The position numbers were made by a program, and so were the translations under genes. From assembly GCA_910586255.1 (NCBI GenBank), contig CAJUHR010000007.1:1-64000 (forward strand): a DNA stretch of 64,000 nucleotides, written 5' to 3'. Below the pieces are notes generated by a model. It did no database searches, had not been told where the DNA came from, and saw only the letters and a program-made list of their open reading frames with translations. Every line of letters begins with the position of its first letter. Positions within the stretch are counted from its first letter, which is position 1. Positions 34,451-42,581 of the stretch are shown one piece after another. The stretch is from an uncultured Lachnospiraceae bacterium (lineage in GTDB: Bacteria > Bacillota > Clostridia > Lachnospirales > Lachnospiraceae).

Positions 34451-34497
34451 ACCTCTTTGTCCTTTTCTCTATTTTATGAAAAAAAAGACAAGAGGTT
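34451..34497 (-). promoter_or_regulatory. Terminator-like hairpin directly before the amidase start
   Basis: On the minus strand, ACCTCTTGTCTTTT pairs with AAAAGGACAAAGAGGT (one bulge), and seven T residues follow and run into the amidase ATG. The right arm includes the AGAGG ribosome binding site. It could attenuate transcription, hide the ribosome binding site, or both. Confidence 0.5.
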
Positions 34498-34566
34498 CCT
34501 GTTTGATAACGGTTCAATGGGTATCTGTTACTCTGCGTTTTCGAGTTTCAAAATTAACGTCCCGCC

Positions 34567-34596
34567 TTTACTTCTTTGTCTGGATTATGATATACT
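34567..34596 (+). promoter_or_regulatory. Promoter of the SDR gene at 34625
   Basis: -35 TTTACT (34567-34572) and -10 TATACT (34591-34596) are separated by 18 nt. The leader is about 22 nt and carries AAGGAG 8 nt before the ATG. Confidence 0.6.
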
Positions 34597-34624
34597 GATA
34601 CTATCTAAAAAAGGAGATGATTTC

Positions 34625-35356
34625 ATGGCAAGAAAAACCGTTCTTGTAACCGGCGCTTCCCGGGGAATCGGGAAAGCCATTGCCGTCAAATTTGCAAAAA
34701 AGGGATATAACGTGATCATTAATTGCGCCCACCGGGAAGCCGAGCTATTGCAGGCACAGAAAGAAATTGAAAACTATCAGGTGTCCTGCACTGCCTTTCT
34801 GGGAGATATGGGAGATTTCGCTGCCTGCGAAAGACTGTTTGAGCTGATCCGCAAACAGTATGGTTCCCTGGATGTGCTGGTGAATAATGCCGGCATCGCC
34901 TATATCGGCCTTTTGCAGGACATGAGCAGCAATGACTGGAACCGCATCATAAATACCAACCTTACCTCCGTGTTCAACTGCTGTAAGCTGGCCATTCCCA
35001 TGATGCTTTCTGTCAAACAGGGGAAAATCATCAACATCTCCTCTGTCTGGGGCAATGTGGGAGCTTCCTGCGAGGTAGCCTACTCTGCCACCAAGGGCGG
35101 CATCAATGCTTTCACCAAAGCCCTGGCAAAGGAGCTGGCTCCCAGCAACATCCAGGTCAATGCCGTGGCCTGCGGCGCCATTGATACTGAGATGAATCAG
35201 TGGATGGAGGAGGACGATCTCATAGGGCTGGTGGAAAATATTCCTACCGGACGGCTGGGTCAGGCTCAGGAGGTTGCCGATCTGGTATACCACTTAGGCT
35301 ACAAAAATGCCTATCTTACAGGACAGGTCATCGGTCTGGACGGAGGATGGATTTGA
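34625..35356 (+). CDS. Short-chain dehydrogenase/reductase, FabG-like
   Basis: 243 residues from the ATG at 34625. TGASRGIG is the cofactor-binding glycine motif, NNAGIA the family block, and the catalytic Ser-Tyr-Lys appears as SSVWG and YSATKGG. The C-terminus IGLDGGWI is typical. It is a single gene, convergent with greA. FabG-type ketoreductases serve in fatty-acid elongation, but no fatty-acid genes are here, so an oxidoreductase role on another hydroxy compound is equally possible. Confidence 0.88.
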   Translation: MARKTVLVTGASRGIGKAIAVKFAKKGYNVIINCAHREAELLQAQKEIENYQVSCTAFLGDMGDFAACERLFELIRKQYGSLDVLVNNAGIAYIGLLQDMSSNDWNRIINTNLTSVFNCCKLAIPMMLSVKQGKIINISSVWGNVGASCEVAYSATKGGINAFTKALAKELAPSNIQVNAVACGAIDTEMNQWMEEDDLIGLVENIPTGRLGQAQEVADLVYHLGYKNAYLTGQVIGLDGGWI

Positions 35357-35360
35357 TACG

Positions 35361-35861
35361 CTAAAACCTTCGGATTTGATCCCCGCCGTCATCGGTATTT
35401 TCAATTTTTCGGATTGTCACATAGTAACTGTAAGTCTCATTGGCTTTCACCGGCACCCGGTCCCCCACCTTTTTGTGAAGAATCGCTTTCCCTAAAGGCG
35501 ATTCCGTGCTGATCATATTGTGCATGGAATTTCCCCGGATGCTGGTGACTAGCTTGTACACTTCCTCCTCCTGGTCATCCTCCATGTACAGCGTCACCGT
35601 ATTGTTAAGCCCCACCTCATCCTTGCCGGACTCCTCAGAGATAATAATGGCATTTTTCAACATATTCTCCAGATAACGGATCCGGCTCTCATTCTGATTT
35701 TTCTCTCTTTTCGCCGCGTGGTACTCAAAATTTTCACTGAGATCCCCATGGGCCCTGGCCTCCTTCACCGCCTCTAAGCACTCCTTTCTTATGACCAGCT
35801 TTCTGTGCTCAATCTCCTCCTCAATCTTTCTCACATCGCTTTTTGTAAGCTTTTCTCTCAC
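35361..35861 (-). CDS. greA: Transcript cleavage factor GreA/GreB-like
   Basis: 166 residues from a GTG at 35861 that has AAAGGAG 6 nt upstream; the ATG at 35885 lacks a site. An N-terminal antiparallel coiled coil (REKLTKSDVRKIEEEIEHRKL) carries the acidic tip DLSENFEYHAAK that enters the RNA-polymerase secondary channel. A C-terminal FKBP-like domain has VGLNNTVTL and STESPLGKAIL. It restarts backtracked polymerase. It overlaps no neighbour and ends 4 nt from the convergent SDR stop. Confidence 0.93.
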   Translation of the reverse strand: MREKLTKSDVRKIEEEIEHRKLVIRKECLEAVKEARAHGDLSENFEYHAAKREKNQNESRIRYLENMLKNAIIISEESGKDEVGLNNTVTLYMEDDQEEEVYKLVTSIRGNSMHNMISTESPLGKAILHKKVGDRVPVKANETYSYYVTIRKIENTDDGGDQIRRF

Positions 35862-36022
35862 GATTTTCTCTCCTTTCCCCGGCAAAACAACTCATGCCTG
35901 CTTCTGAGAATGCAGCCTGTTTGTCTTCACAAGCATCAAATTTAAAAAACAGGTTCTTGGTTTATCCTATTCCGTTTTCTTCCATATGTCAAGACTTCCA
36001 GTGCCTCCCTGCTCTTTTCCAA

Positions 36023-36059
36023 GGCGTACCTTTTGGGATTTCTTAAGTTACTGACATTG
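36023..36059. repeat. 37-nt sequence shared with 28388-28424
   Basis: Second copy of the shared sequence described at 28388, in the same orientation. It lies in the 282-nt gap between greA and TRAP system 2. The similarity seems to fade outside these bounds. A GTATAC core (36093-36098) follows before the dctP start. Confidence 0.5.
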
Positions 36060-36143
36060 GCTGTGAATAGTAACCGAAAATAAACAAATACTGTATACCG
36101 CAACCGTTCAATCCATGTTCCCCAAAAAGGAGGACCCTTTTCC

Positions 36144-37187
36144 ATGAAATCATCCAACCACTCTCCATACAAGCTTTTTTTGCTGGCCCTGGTTCTCACC
36201 TGCACTGCCCTTTCCGGGTGCAGTGCCGCCCAACATAAAAGAATTGTCCGAATCGGCCACAATCAGTCCACCAGCCACCCCACTCACGTTGCCCTGACCG
36301 CTTTCAAGGATTTTATCAATGAGCGGCTGGGAGACAAGTATGTGGTGGAGGTCTATCCCAGTGAGCTTTTAGGCTCCCAGACGGACATGGTGCAGCTGAC
36401 CCAGACCGGGGCCATTGACTACTGCATCGCCAGCAACGCGATACTTGAAACCTTCAGCAAAAATTATGAGCTGTTCAACCTTCCCTACCTGTTTGCCAGC
36501 ACAGAAGCCTATCATCATTCCATGGATGATAAAAAAATCACGGAGCCGATTTTTTCCTCCACCAGGAAAGCCGGCTTCACTGCCGTGACCTGGCTGGATG
36601 CAGGAACCCGAAATTTTTACACGGTAAGCAAACCCATCGAGAGCCCTGCTGATTTAAAGGGCTTAAAAATCCGGGTCCAGCAATCTCCCACCAACATTGA
36701 GATGATGCGTCTTTTGGGAGGCTCCGCCACACCCATGGGTTTTGGTGACGTGTACACGGCTCTCCAATCCAATATTATCGATGGAGCCGAAAACAATGAG
36801 ATGGCACTTACCGATAACGGCCACGGGGATGTCTGCAAATATTATTCCTACGACATGCATCAGATGGTTCCTGACATTTTGATCGGAAATAATATGTTTA
36901 TCGAGAGCATGAGTCCTGAGGAACAGGCTGTCTTTGAGGAGGGATACCGGCTGGTCAATGACGTTCAGAGAAGAGAATGGATAAAGGCCGTAAAGGCCGC
37001 CCGCCAAAAGGCAGCCGGCCAGCAAAAAGTGCAGTTTCTCTACCCGGATCAGGCGCCCTTTGTCCAGGCCTGTTCCCCGCTCCATCGTTCAGTTCTCCTA
37101 AGCAATCCGGCAATTCAGCCGATTTATGACCAGATACAGGAATACAACAACCAATATCCCACATTGTCAGAGGACAATGAATCATAA
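36144..37187 (+). CDS. TRAP transporter solute-binding lipoprotein (DctP family), system 2
   Basis: 347 residues with a signal ending in the lipobox LSGCS. RIGHNQSTSHPTHVALTAF opens the DctP fold, LKGLKIRVQQSPTNIEMM holds the substrate-carboxylate arginine, and DGAENNEMALTDNGH is the conserved ligand loop. It is first in a dctPQM operon (36144-39056) with AAGGAGG 10 nt upstream. Sequence differs clearly from the other two DctP proteins in the window, so substrates probably differ. Confidence 0.95.
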   Translation: MKSSNHSPYKLFLLALVLTCTALSGCSAAQHKRIVRIGHNQSTSHPTHVALTAFKDFINERLGDKYVVEVYPSELLGSQTDMVQLTQTGAIDYCIASNAILETFSKNYELFNLPYLFASTEAYHHSMDDKKITEPIFSSTRKAGFTAVTWLDAGTRNFYTVSKPIESPADLKGLKIRVQQSPTNIEMMRLLGGSATPMGFGDVYTALQSNIIDGAENNEMALTDNGHGDVCKYYSYDMHQMVPDILIGNNMFIESMSPEEQAVFEEGYRLVNDVQRREWIKAVKAARQKAAGQQKVQFLYPDQAPFVQACSPLHRSVLLSNPAIQPIYDQIQEYNNQYPTLSEDNES

Positions 37188-37220
37188 CCATATAAGCAAA
37201 TCACACAATCAGGAGGTTTT

Positions 37221-37748
37221 ATGAATTCAATCAGAAAAATTCTGAATCAGCTTTTAAATATTCTGGCAGGAGGCAGCTTTTTTGCCATGGTCGTTCTGAC
37301 CTGCTGGCAGGTTCTGACCCGATATATCTTCAAAAAACCGTCCTCTTGGTCAGAAGAACTGGTCTCTTATCTCTTTGCCTGGATGACCCTTCTCGGCTCT
37401 TCTTTGGTGGTGGGAGAGCGGGGACATATGAATATTCCTCTTCTCATGGACCGGGTCCATGACAGCGCCAGGAAGCTTCTGGCGATTTTTTCTGAGGTGA
37501 TCGCCTGCCTGTTTGCTGCCGTCATCCTGGTGCTTGGGGGAGTCCAGATCACCCGTCTGGCCATGGGGCAGATGACCTCCTCTCTGGGAATCGCCATTGG
37601 TTTTTTCTATATTGTACTTCCCCTTAGCGGTATATTGAATATCGTTTACACAATTTTAAATATTGCGGATATTTTAAAGAACAAGGATGCTGCAAAGCCG
37701 GTCAATGAAACCGTCCGCGCAGCCGTACAGGCCGGAAAGGAGTCATAG
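37221..37748 (+). CDS. TRAP transporter small permease (DctQ family), system 2
   Basis: 175 residues with four hydrophobic helices. TRYIFKKPSSWSEELVSYLFAW is the conserved DctQ region and VGERGHMNI the second motif. A strong AGGAGG precedes the ATG. It lies 33 nt after dctP and 3 nt before dctM. Confidence 0.93.
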   Translation: MNSIRKILNQLLNILAGGSFFAMVVLTCWQVLTRYIFKKPSSWSEELVSYLFAWMTLLGSSLVVGERGHMNIPLLMDRVHDSARKLLAIFSEVIACLFAAVILVLGGVQITRLAMGQMTSSLGIAIGFFYIVLPLSGILNIVYTILNIADILKNKDAAKPVNETVRAAVQAGKES

Positions 37749-37751
37749 CTT

Positions 37752-39056
37752 ATGGCAATTCAATCTCTGTTTATTATTTTACTGGTGCTGGCCGCCCTTC
37801 TGATTATCGGAGTGCCTATCTCCTACGCCATCGGAATCTCCTCCCTGGCGGCCATTCTGCAGGTGATGCCCTTTTCTGTATCCGTTCTCACAGCCTCCCA
37901 GAGGATCTTTGTGGGTATGAGCAAATTCAGCCTGACTGCCATTCCCTTCTTCATTCTGGCGGGCAATCTGATGAACCAGGGAGGCATCGCCAGACGGCTG
38001 GTGGACTTTGTACTGGCAATCCTAGGCAAGCTTCCCGGAGCTCTTTTGGTGACCAATGTGGGGGCCAACGCCCTCTTTGGCGCCATCTCCGGTTCCGCCT
38101 CCGCCGCGGCCGCTGCCGTGGGAAGCATGGTGCGGGAAGGGGAGGAAAATGAGGGCTATGACCCGGCCGTCTGCGCGGCCACCAACGCAGCCTCCGCCCC
38201 CTCAGGCCTTTTGATTCCCCCGTCCAACGCCCTGATCACCTATTCCCTTGTGTCCGGAGGCACATCGGTTGCGGCGCTTTTTCTGGCCGGATATATTCCC
38301 GGCGTTGTGTGGGCCGTCTGCTGTATCATCGTGGCTGTGGTGATCGCAAAACAGAAAGGGTATCGGGGCACCCCCGGCAAATATGACTGGAAAAATCTGG
38401 CCGGGTCCGCTTTTCGGGCCATTCCCGCCCTGTCCTTAATCGTGGTGGTTATCGGCGGAATCATCGCCGGTGTGTTTACGGCCACAGAGGGCTCCGCCAT
38501 TGCCGTGGTCTATGCCCTTATCCTAAGCATCTGTTACCGAAGCCTTTCCTGGAAATCCTTCTGGCAGATTCTTGTTGACAGCGCAAAAATGAGCGGCATG
38601 ATCGTGTTTCTGATCGGTGTGTCCAACATCATGGGATGGGTGATGGCCTTCACCCAGATTCCCCAGGCCATCTCCGCCGCCCTTTTGGGGCTCACCGACA
38701 ATTCCATTATCCTGCTTCTCATTATGAACGGGATACTTCTGATTTCCGGCACCTTTATGGATGTGACCCCGGCCATCCTGATCTTCACCCCCTTGTTCCT
38801 TCCGGTGGTAAAGACCTTTGGCATGCACCCGGTCCAGTTCGGCCTGATTCTTGTTTACAATCTCTGCATCGGCAATATCACTCCGCCTGTGGGAAACACC
38901 CTGTTTGTGGCTATCAAGGTGGGAAAAACCTCCCTGGCAAAGGTCATGCCCTACATGCTTTTGTACTACGGAGCCATCTTAGCAGGACTGATGCTTGTCA
39001 CCTATGCCTCCGCCGTCACCTTAGGACTTCCCATGGCAGCGGGGATGATCGGATAA
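37752..39056 (+). CDS. TRAP transporter large permease (DctM family), system 2
   Basis: 434 residues, about 12 spans. FGAISGSASAAAAAVGSM and ASAPSGLLIPPSNALITYS are the two hairpin-loop motifs of DctM, and NITPPVGNTLFV is also typical. The operon ends in a clear terminator 28 nt later, separating it from the flavoenzyme operon at 39492. Confidence 0.95.
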   Translation: MAIQSLFIILLVLAALLIIGVPISYAIGISSLAAILQVMPFSVSVLTASQRIFVGMSKFSLTAIPFFILAGNLMNQGGIARRLVDFVLAILGKLPGALLVTNVGANALFGAISGSASAAAAAVGSMVREGEENEGYDPAVCAATNAASAPSGLLIPPSNALITYSLVSGGTSVAALFLAGYIPGVVWAVCCIIVAVVIAKQKGYRGTPGKYDWKNLAGSAFRAIPALSLIVVVIGGIIAGVFTATEGSAIAVVYALILSICYRSLSWKSFWQILVDSAKMSGMIVFLIGVSNIMGWVMAFTQIPQAISAALLGLTDNSIILLLIMNGILLISGTFMDVTPAILIFTPLFLPVVKTFGMHPVQFGLILVYNLCIGNITPPVGNTLFVAIKVGKTSLAKVMPYMLLYYGAILAGLMLVTYASAVTLGLPMAAGMIG

Positions 39057-39083
39057 ACGGCCAAAATTCACGAATGGAGCACT

Positions 39084-39119
39084 GGCGCAGGGTCCTTTTG
39101 TGGGGCCCTGTGCCTTTTT
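39084..39119 (+). terminator. Terminator of TRAP system 2
   Basis: GGCGCAGGGTCC pairs with GGGCCCTGTGCC (two G-T pairs) around TTTTGTG and is followed by TTTTT. Confidence 0.85.
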
Positions 39120-39146
39120 AGCAGCCTCCTGGCCTTCCCGCCTTTC

Positions 39147-39394
39147 TTACAATTCCGAAAAATCAATCTCCGGGTCTCCAAAAATTCTCACAGGAACCTT
39201 TTCCTTAAGTCCGTATCCCCATACCTCTTTGCTCTCAAAATCGTACACCTGTATCAAATCCCGTTCCATATCCAAAATCCAGTATTCCCGCACCCCGGCG
39301 GCCTGATACTTGTTCAGCTTGAACAGATAATCCCGGCTCCGGGTGCAGGGTGAAATCACCTTCGCAGCAAACTCATAGGATGAATTTATAATTT
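39147..39394 (-). pseudogene. C-terminal fragment of a Uma2-family (DUF820) nuclease-like protein
   Basis: The frame reads YEFAAKVISPCTRSRDYLFK and ends DPEIDFSEL. This matches the C-terminal half of Uma2 proteins, whose core has a Glu-Val-x-SPsTRxxD block and KYQAAGVREYWI. Normal members have about 185 residues; only about 80 remain, and the frame meets a stop at 39395. The conserved Asp-Glu catalytic part upstream is missing. The break falls at a copy of the motif found at 39375-39390, so the 5' half was probably lost when the promoter region of the flavoenzyme operon was joined here. Confidence 0.75.
39375..39390 (-). promoter_or_regulatory. Shared 16-bp motif, copy 1
   Basis: On the minus strand this reads TATAAATTCATCCTAT; three related copies lie at 39447, 50111 and 50308. 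It is 20 nt upstream of the -35 box of the flavoenzyme operon. Confidence 0.45.
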
Positions 39395-39409
39395 AATCTC
39401 GATATTTCA

Positions 39410-39438
39410 TTGATTTTCACAAAATTTCATGGTATATT
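39410..39438 (+). promoter_or_regulatory. Promoter of the flavoenzyme operon
   Basis: -35 TTGATT (39410-39415) and -10 TATATT (39433-39438) with a 17-nt spacer. The predicted start is near 39445, leaving a leader of about 47 nt. Confidence 0.72.
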
Positions 39439-39446
39439 AATATATA

Positions 39447-39463
39447 TTTATAGGATGAGTATG
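39447..39463 (+). promoter_or_regulatory. Shared motif, copy 2 (overlaps transcription start)
   Basis: TTTATAGGATGAGTATG lies at about +3 to +19 of the predicted transcript. A close copy occupies the same position relative to the promoter of TRAP system 3, which suggests an operator for a repressor. Confidence 0.45.
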
Positions 39464-39491
39464 CTTTTAAGACAAGACGAGGAGGTTACAC

Positions 39492-40964
39492 ATGGAACAA
39501 TTCGATGTTCTTGTGATCGGCGCCGGAGTGGTGGGAAGCGCCATCGCCAGAGAGCTGACCCGGTTTAAGCTGAAAATCGGGGTTCTGGAGAAGAACCTGG
39601 ATGTGTGCTATGAGACCAGCGGCCGCAATTCCGCGGTAGTACACGGAGGCTTTGCTTATGATGAGGGCACCTTAAAGGCCAGGCTCTGTGTGGAAGGGAA
39701 CCGGGAAATGACAAAGCTTTCCCAGGAGCTTGACTTTACCTTTTTGCGGTGCGGAAAGGTCCTGGTGGGAAAGACCGAGGAGGATCTTGCCACCTTAAAA
39801 AGGACCATAGCCCAGGGCGAGAGAAACGGCGCAACCAACCTAAGGCTGATCGACAAGGAAGAGCTTCACCGGCTGGTTCCGGCGGCCGTAGGGGAATTTG
39901 CCATGTATTCTGCCAATTCCGGCATTTTAGATCCCTTTGGCTACACCATTGCCCTGGCAGAAAATGCCGCTGAAAACGGCGCCTTATATTTCTTTGATCA
40001 AGAGGTGACCGCCATCCTGCGGCAGGATGGTTATTATCTGGTGAATACCTCCCGCGGTGCCTTTAAGACCCGCTGGGTGATAAACAGCGCCGGACTTGGC
40101 TGCGGTCAGATCTCTGACATGCTGGGAATCAAGGGATACCATGTGATCGGTTCCAAGGGCGACTACATTATCCTGGACCGCCGCACCGGTCCCATGCTTC
40201 CCATGCCTGTCTACCCGGTTCCCTCCAACACCTACATGGGAATCCATGTGACCAACACCACCGATGGAAATGTGATTATCGGCCCCAATGCAGAGACGGT
40301 CACGGATTTTTCCTACTACGGAGTCCCTCAGGCCAATATGGACTATCTGGCAAGGAGCGCGTCTGAGATCTGGCCTCACATCCACAAGGCCGATTACATA
40401 CGCAACTACTCCGGAATCCTGCCCAAATGGGTGGATGATAAGGGCGTTATCCAGGATTTCAAGATTGAGATCCGCCCGGAGCTGGCTCCCAATGCGGTCA
40501 ACTTGGTGGGCATCGAGTCTCCCGGCCTTACGGCTGCCGTGCCCATCGGGCGCATGGTGGCAGAGATGATGCAGGAATACGAGACCTTCTCCCCCAACCA
40601 GGATTTTCAGCCAAAACGCACTGGCATTCTCCGTTTTGAGCAGCAGGATGACGAGACCAAGGCCCGGCTCATTGCCGAAAATCCGGACTACGGGGAGATC
40701 ATCTGCCGCTGCGAGAAGGTTTCCAAGGCGGAGATCCTGAAAGCCATCCACAATCCTTTGGGCGTATCTACTCTCACCGGCATCAAATACCGCACCCGCT
40801 CCATGATGGGGCGCTGTCAGGGCGGGTATTGCCAGACGCGCATTGCCAGGCTGATGGAGGAGGAGCTGGGAATACTCCCCCAGGATCTTCGATACGCCCG
40901 CAGAGATTCCTGGATGTTTACGGGAAGTCTCAGAGAGGAGGTCCAAGCATATGGAAAAGCATGA
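39492..40964 (+). CDS. GlpA-like FAD-dependent dehydrogenase with C-terminal BFD-type iron-sulfur domain
   Basis: 490 residues. The N-terminal DAO-type FAD domain opens DVLVIGAGVVGSAIAREL; SGRNSAVVHGGFAY is the flavin-contact block. From about residue 400 a BFD-like [2Fe-2S] region follows, with paired cysteines in IICRCEKVS and GRCQGGYCQ. This is the layout of the anaerobic glycerol-3-phosphate dehydrogenase catalytic subunit and of 2-hydroxyacid dehydrogenases. It overlaps the next gene by 14 nt. No glycerol kinase or glycerol facilitator lies nearby, so another polyol or hydroxy acid is the likely substrate. Confidence 0.9.
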   Translation: MEQFDVLVIGAGVVGSAIARELTRFKLKIGVLEKNLDVCYETSGRNSAVVHGGFAYDEGTLKARLCVEGNREMTKLSQELDFTFLRCGKVLVGKTEEDLATLKRTIAQGERNGATNLRLIDKEELHRLVPAAVGEFAMYSANSGILDPFGYTIALAENAAENGALYFFDQEVTAILRQDGYYLVNTSRGAFKTRWVINSAGLGCGQISDMLGIKGYHVIGSKGDYIILDRRTGPMLPMPVYPVPSNTYMGIHVTNTTDGNVIIGPNAETVTDFSYYGVPQANMDYLARSASEIWPHIHKADYIRNYSGILPKWVDDKGVIQDFKIEIRPELAPNAVNLVGIESPGLTAAVPIGRMVAEMMQEYETFSPNQDFQPKRTGILRFEQQDDETKARLIAENPDYGEIICRCEKVSKAEILKAIHNPLGVSTLTGIKYRTRSMMGRCQGGYCQTRIARLMEEELGILPQDLRYARRDSWMFTGSLREEVQAYGKA

Positions 40965-42186
40965 TGTTGTGATTGCAGGCGGAGGTCCCGCAGGCCTGGC
41001 CGCGGCAGTGGAGCTGCACAGACAGGGAATCCGGGACATTGTTCTTGTGGAACGGGAAAAAACTTTAGGCGGTATTCTTCGCCAATGTATCCACGATGGA
41101 TTTGGTATGACTCGTTTTCGCCGCAGCTTAAGCGGTCCTGAGTATGCCAAGGCCTTCATTGATCAGGTTTTGGAGCTTTCCATTCCTTTCCTGACGGACA
41201 CCACGGTTCTTGATATTACCGGCGACAAGGTAATTACCTTAGCCTGCCGGGACGGCCTGAAAAAGCTTCAGGCCCGGGCAGTGATTCTGACTATGGGATG
41301 CAGAGAGCGGACCCGGGGCGCCCTGGCCATTCCGGGGGAGCGGCCTGCCGGAGTGTTTACGGCCGGAGTGGCCCAGAGCTACATGAATCTTTACAACCGC
41401 ATGGTTGGAAAGGAAGTCATAATCCTCGGCTCCGGAGATATCGGCATGATTATGGCAAGACGTCTCACTCTGGAGGGAGCCCACGTCCAGGCGGTCCTTG
41501 AGATTCAGCCCGTGCCCAGCGGTCTTCCCAGGAACATCCGGCAGTGTCTTGACGACTATGGAATCCCCTTATATTTAAGTCACACCATCACAGCCGTCCA
41601 CGGCAGAGAGAGGGTGACCGGAGTGACCGTCTCCCAGGTGGATGAGACCTTAAAACCCATTGCCGGAACCGAAAAAGAATACTCCTGCGACACGGTCATC
41701 CTTTCTGTAGGGCTGATTCCGGAAAACGAGCTTTCCATTGACGCGGGAATCCGGCTGGATACACGTACCCGGGGCGCTATTGTGGATGAGCATTTCCAGA
41801 CAAGCCAGAAAGGATTTTTCGCCGCCGGAAATGTGCTTCACGTTCACGATCTGGTGGACTTCGTCTCCTTAGAGGCGGAAAAACTGGCAAGGAGCGCTGC
41901 CGAATATATTCAAAACGGCTCCCTGCCCCCATGCGGGATTTCTGTAAAAGCCGGTTTTGGCATCAACCATACCGTTCCCCAGCTAATCAGCGGTCAGCGA
42001 AAGGTGACTCTTTCCATGCGTGTCAACCGCCAGTTCCGGGACTGTGCCATTTTCGTTAAGCAGAAGGATGCGGTTTTAGCCTGCCGTCAGATGAAAAAGG
42101 CCCTTCCTGCAGAGATGATCCAAATTCCTCTTCCGGAAAATGCCGTCCGGGGAACCGAAGAAATCGAGGTGAGTGTGGTATGCTAA
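40951..42186 (+). CDS. Pyridine nucleotide-disulfide-oxidoreductase-like flavoprotein
   Basis: 411 residues with two dinucleotide-binding motifs: VIAGGGPAGLAAAVEL (FAD) and VIILGSGDIGMIMAR (NAD(P)H). No CxxC redox pair like that of thioredoxin reductase is visible. In clostridial glycerol-3-phosphate dehydrogenase operons a protein of this type sits between the GlpA-like subunit and a DUF1667 protein. The same order occurs here, with overlaps on both sides, so it is probably the electron-accepting partner subunit. Confidence 0.9.
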   Translation: MEKHDVVIAGGGPAGLAAAVELHRQGIRDIVLVEREKTLGGILRQCIHDGFGMTRFRRSLSGPEYAKAFIDQVLELSIPFLTDTTVLDITGDKVITLACRDGLKKLQARAVILTMGCRERTRGALAIPGERPAGVFTAGVAQSYMNLYNRMVGKEVIILGSGDIGMIMARRLTLEGAHVQAVLEIQPVPSGLPRNIRQCLDDYGIPLYLSHTITAVHGRERVTGVTVSQVDETLKPIAGTEKEYSCDTVILSVGLIPENELSIDAGIRLDTRTRGAIVDEHFQTSQKGFFAAGNVLHVHDLVDFVSLEAEKLARSAAEYIQNGSLPPCGISVKAGFGINHTVPQLISGQRKVTLSMRVNRQFRDCAIFVKQKDAVLACRQMKKALPAEMIQIPLPENAVRGTEEIEVSVVC

Positions 42187-42581
42187 AGGAATTTATTTGT
42201 ATTCTCTGCCCCAACGGATGTGAAATTCAGGCAGATATAGATGAAAATAACAGTATCCAGTCTATAAAAGGCGCCAATTGCCAGGGGGGAACCTCCTATG
42301 TCCGCCAGGAGCTAACCGACCCAAAACGGACCATCTCCAGCTCTGTGCTGGTCAAAGGCGGGGCTCTCCCCCTTGCCAGCGTCCGCCTGAGCCGGCCGGT
42401 TCCCAAGGACCGAATCTTTGATATTATGGAACAGATTAAAAAAGTTACCCTCACTGCGCCGGTCCGCACAGGAGATGTGGTTCTCTTTGATGTTCTGGGC
42501 CTTGGCAGCGATGTGATCATCACAAAGGATGTGGAGGAAATGTCATGTATCAGCGAGAATACGACAAAAAAGCACGAATAG
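42180..42581 (+). CDS. DUF1667 protein
   Basis: 133 residues. CILCPNGCEIQ plus a fourth cysteine in GANCQGG form a compact four-Cys site that probably binds iron-sulfur or zinc. Overlaps the preceding gene by 7 nt and the next by 37 nt. Members occur almost only as the third gene of GlpA-like triads, so an electron-transfer or assembly role for that complex is likely but unproven. Confidence 0.9.
   Translation: MLKEFICILCPNGCEIQADIDENNSIQSIKGANCQGGTSYVRQELTDPKRTISSSVLVKGGALPLASVRLSRPVPKDRIFDIMEQIKKVTLTAPVRTGDVVLFDVLGLGSDVIITKDVEEMSCISENTTKKHE

Noticed and set aside
35942..36262. Minus-strand 106-codon frame upstream of TRAP system 2
   Set aside because: It covers the antisense of the dctP signal peptide and the shared 37-nt repeat; no ribosome binding site or family match is evident.
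39984..41159. Minus-strand 391-codon reading frame
   Set aside because: It lies opposite two clear flavoenzyme genes whose motifs are intact; its translation has no recognisable domain.
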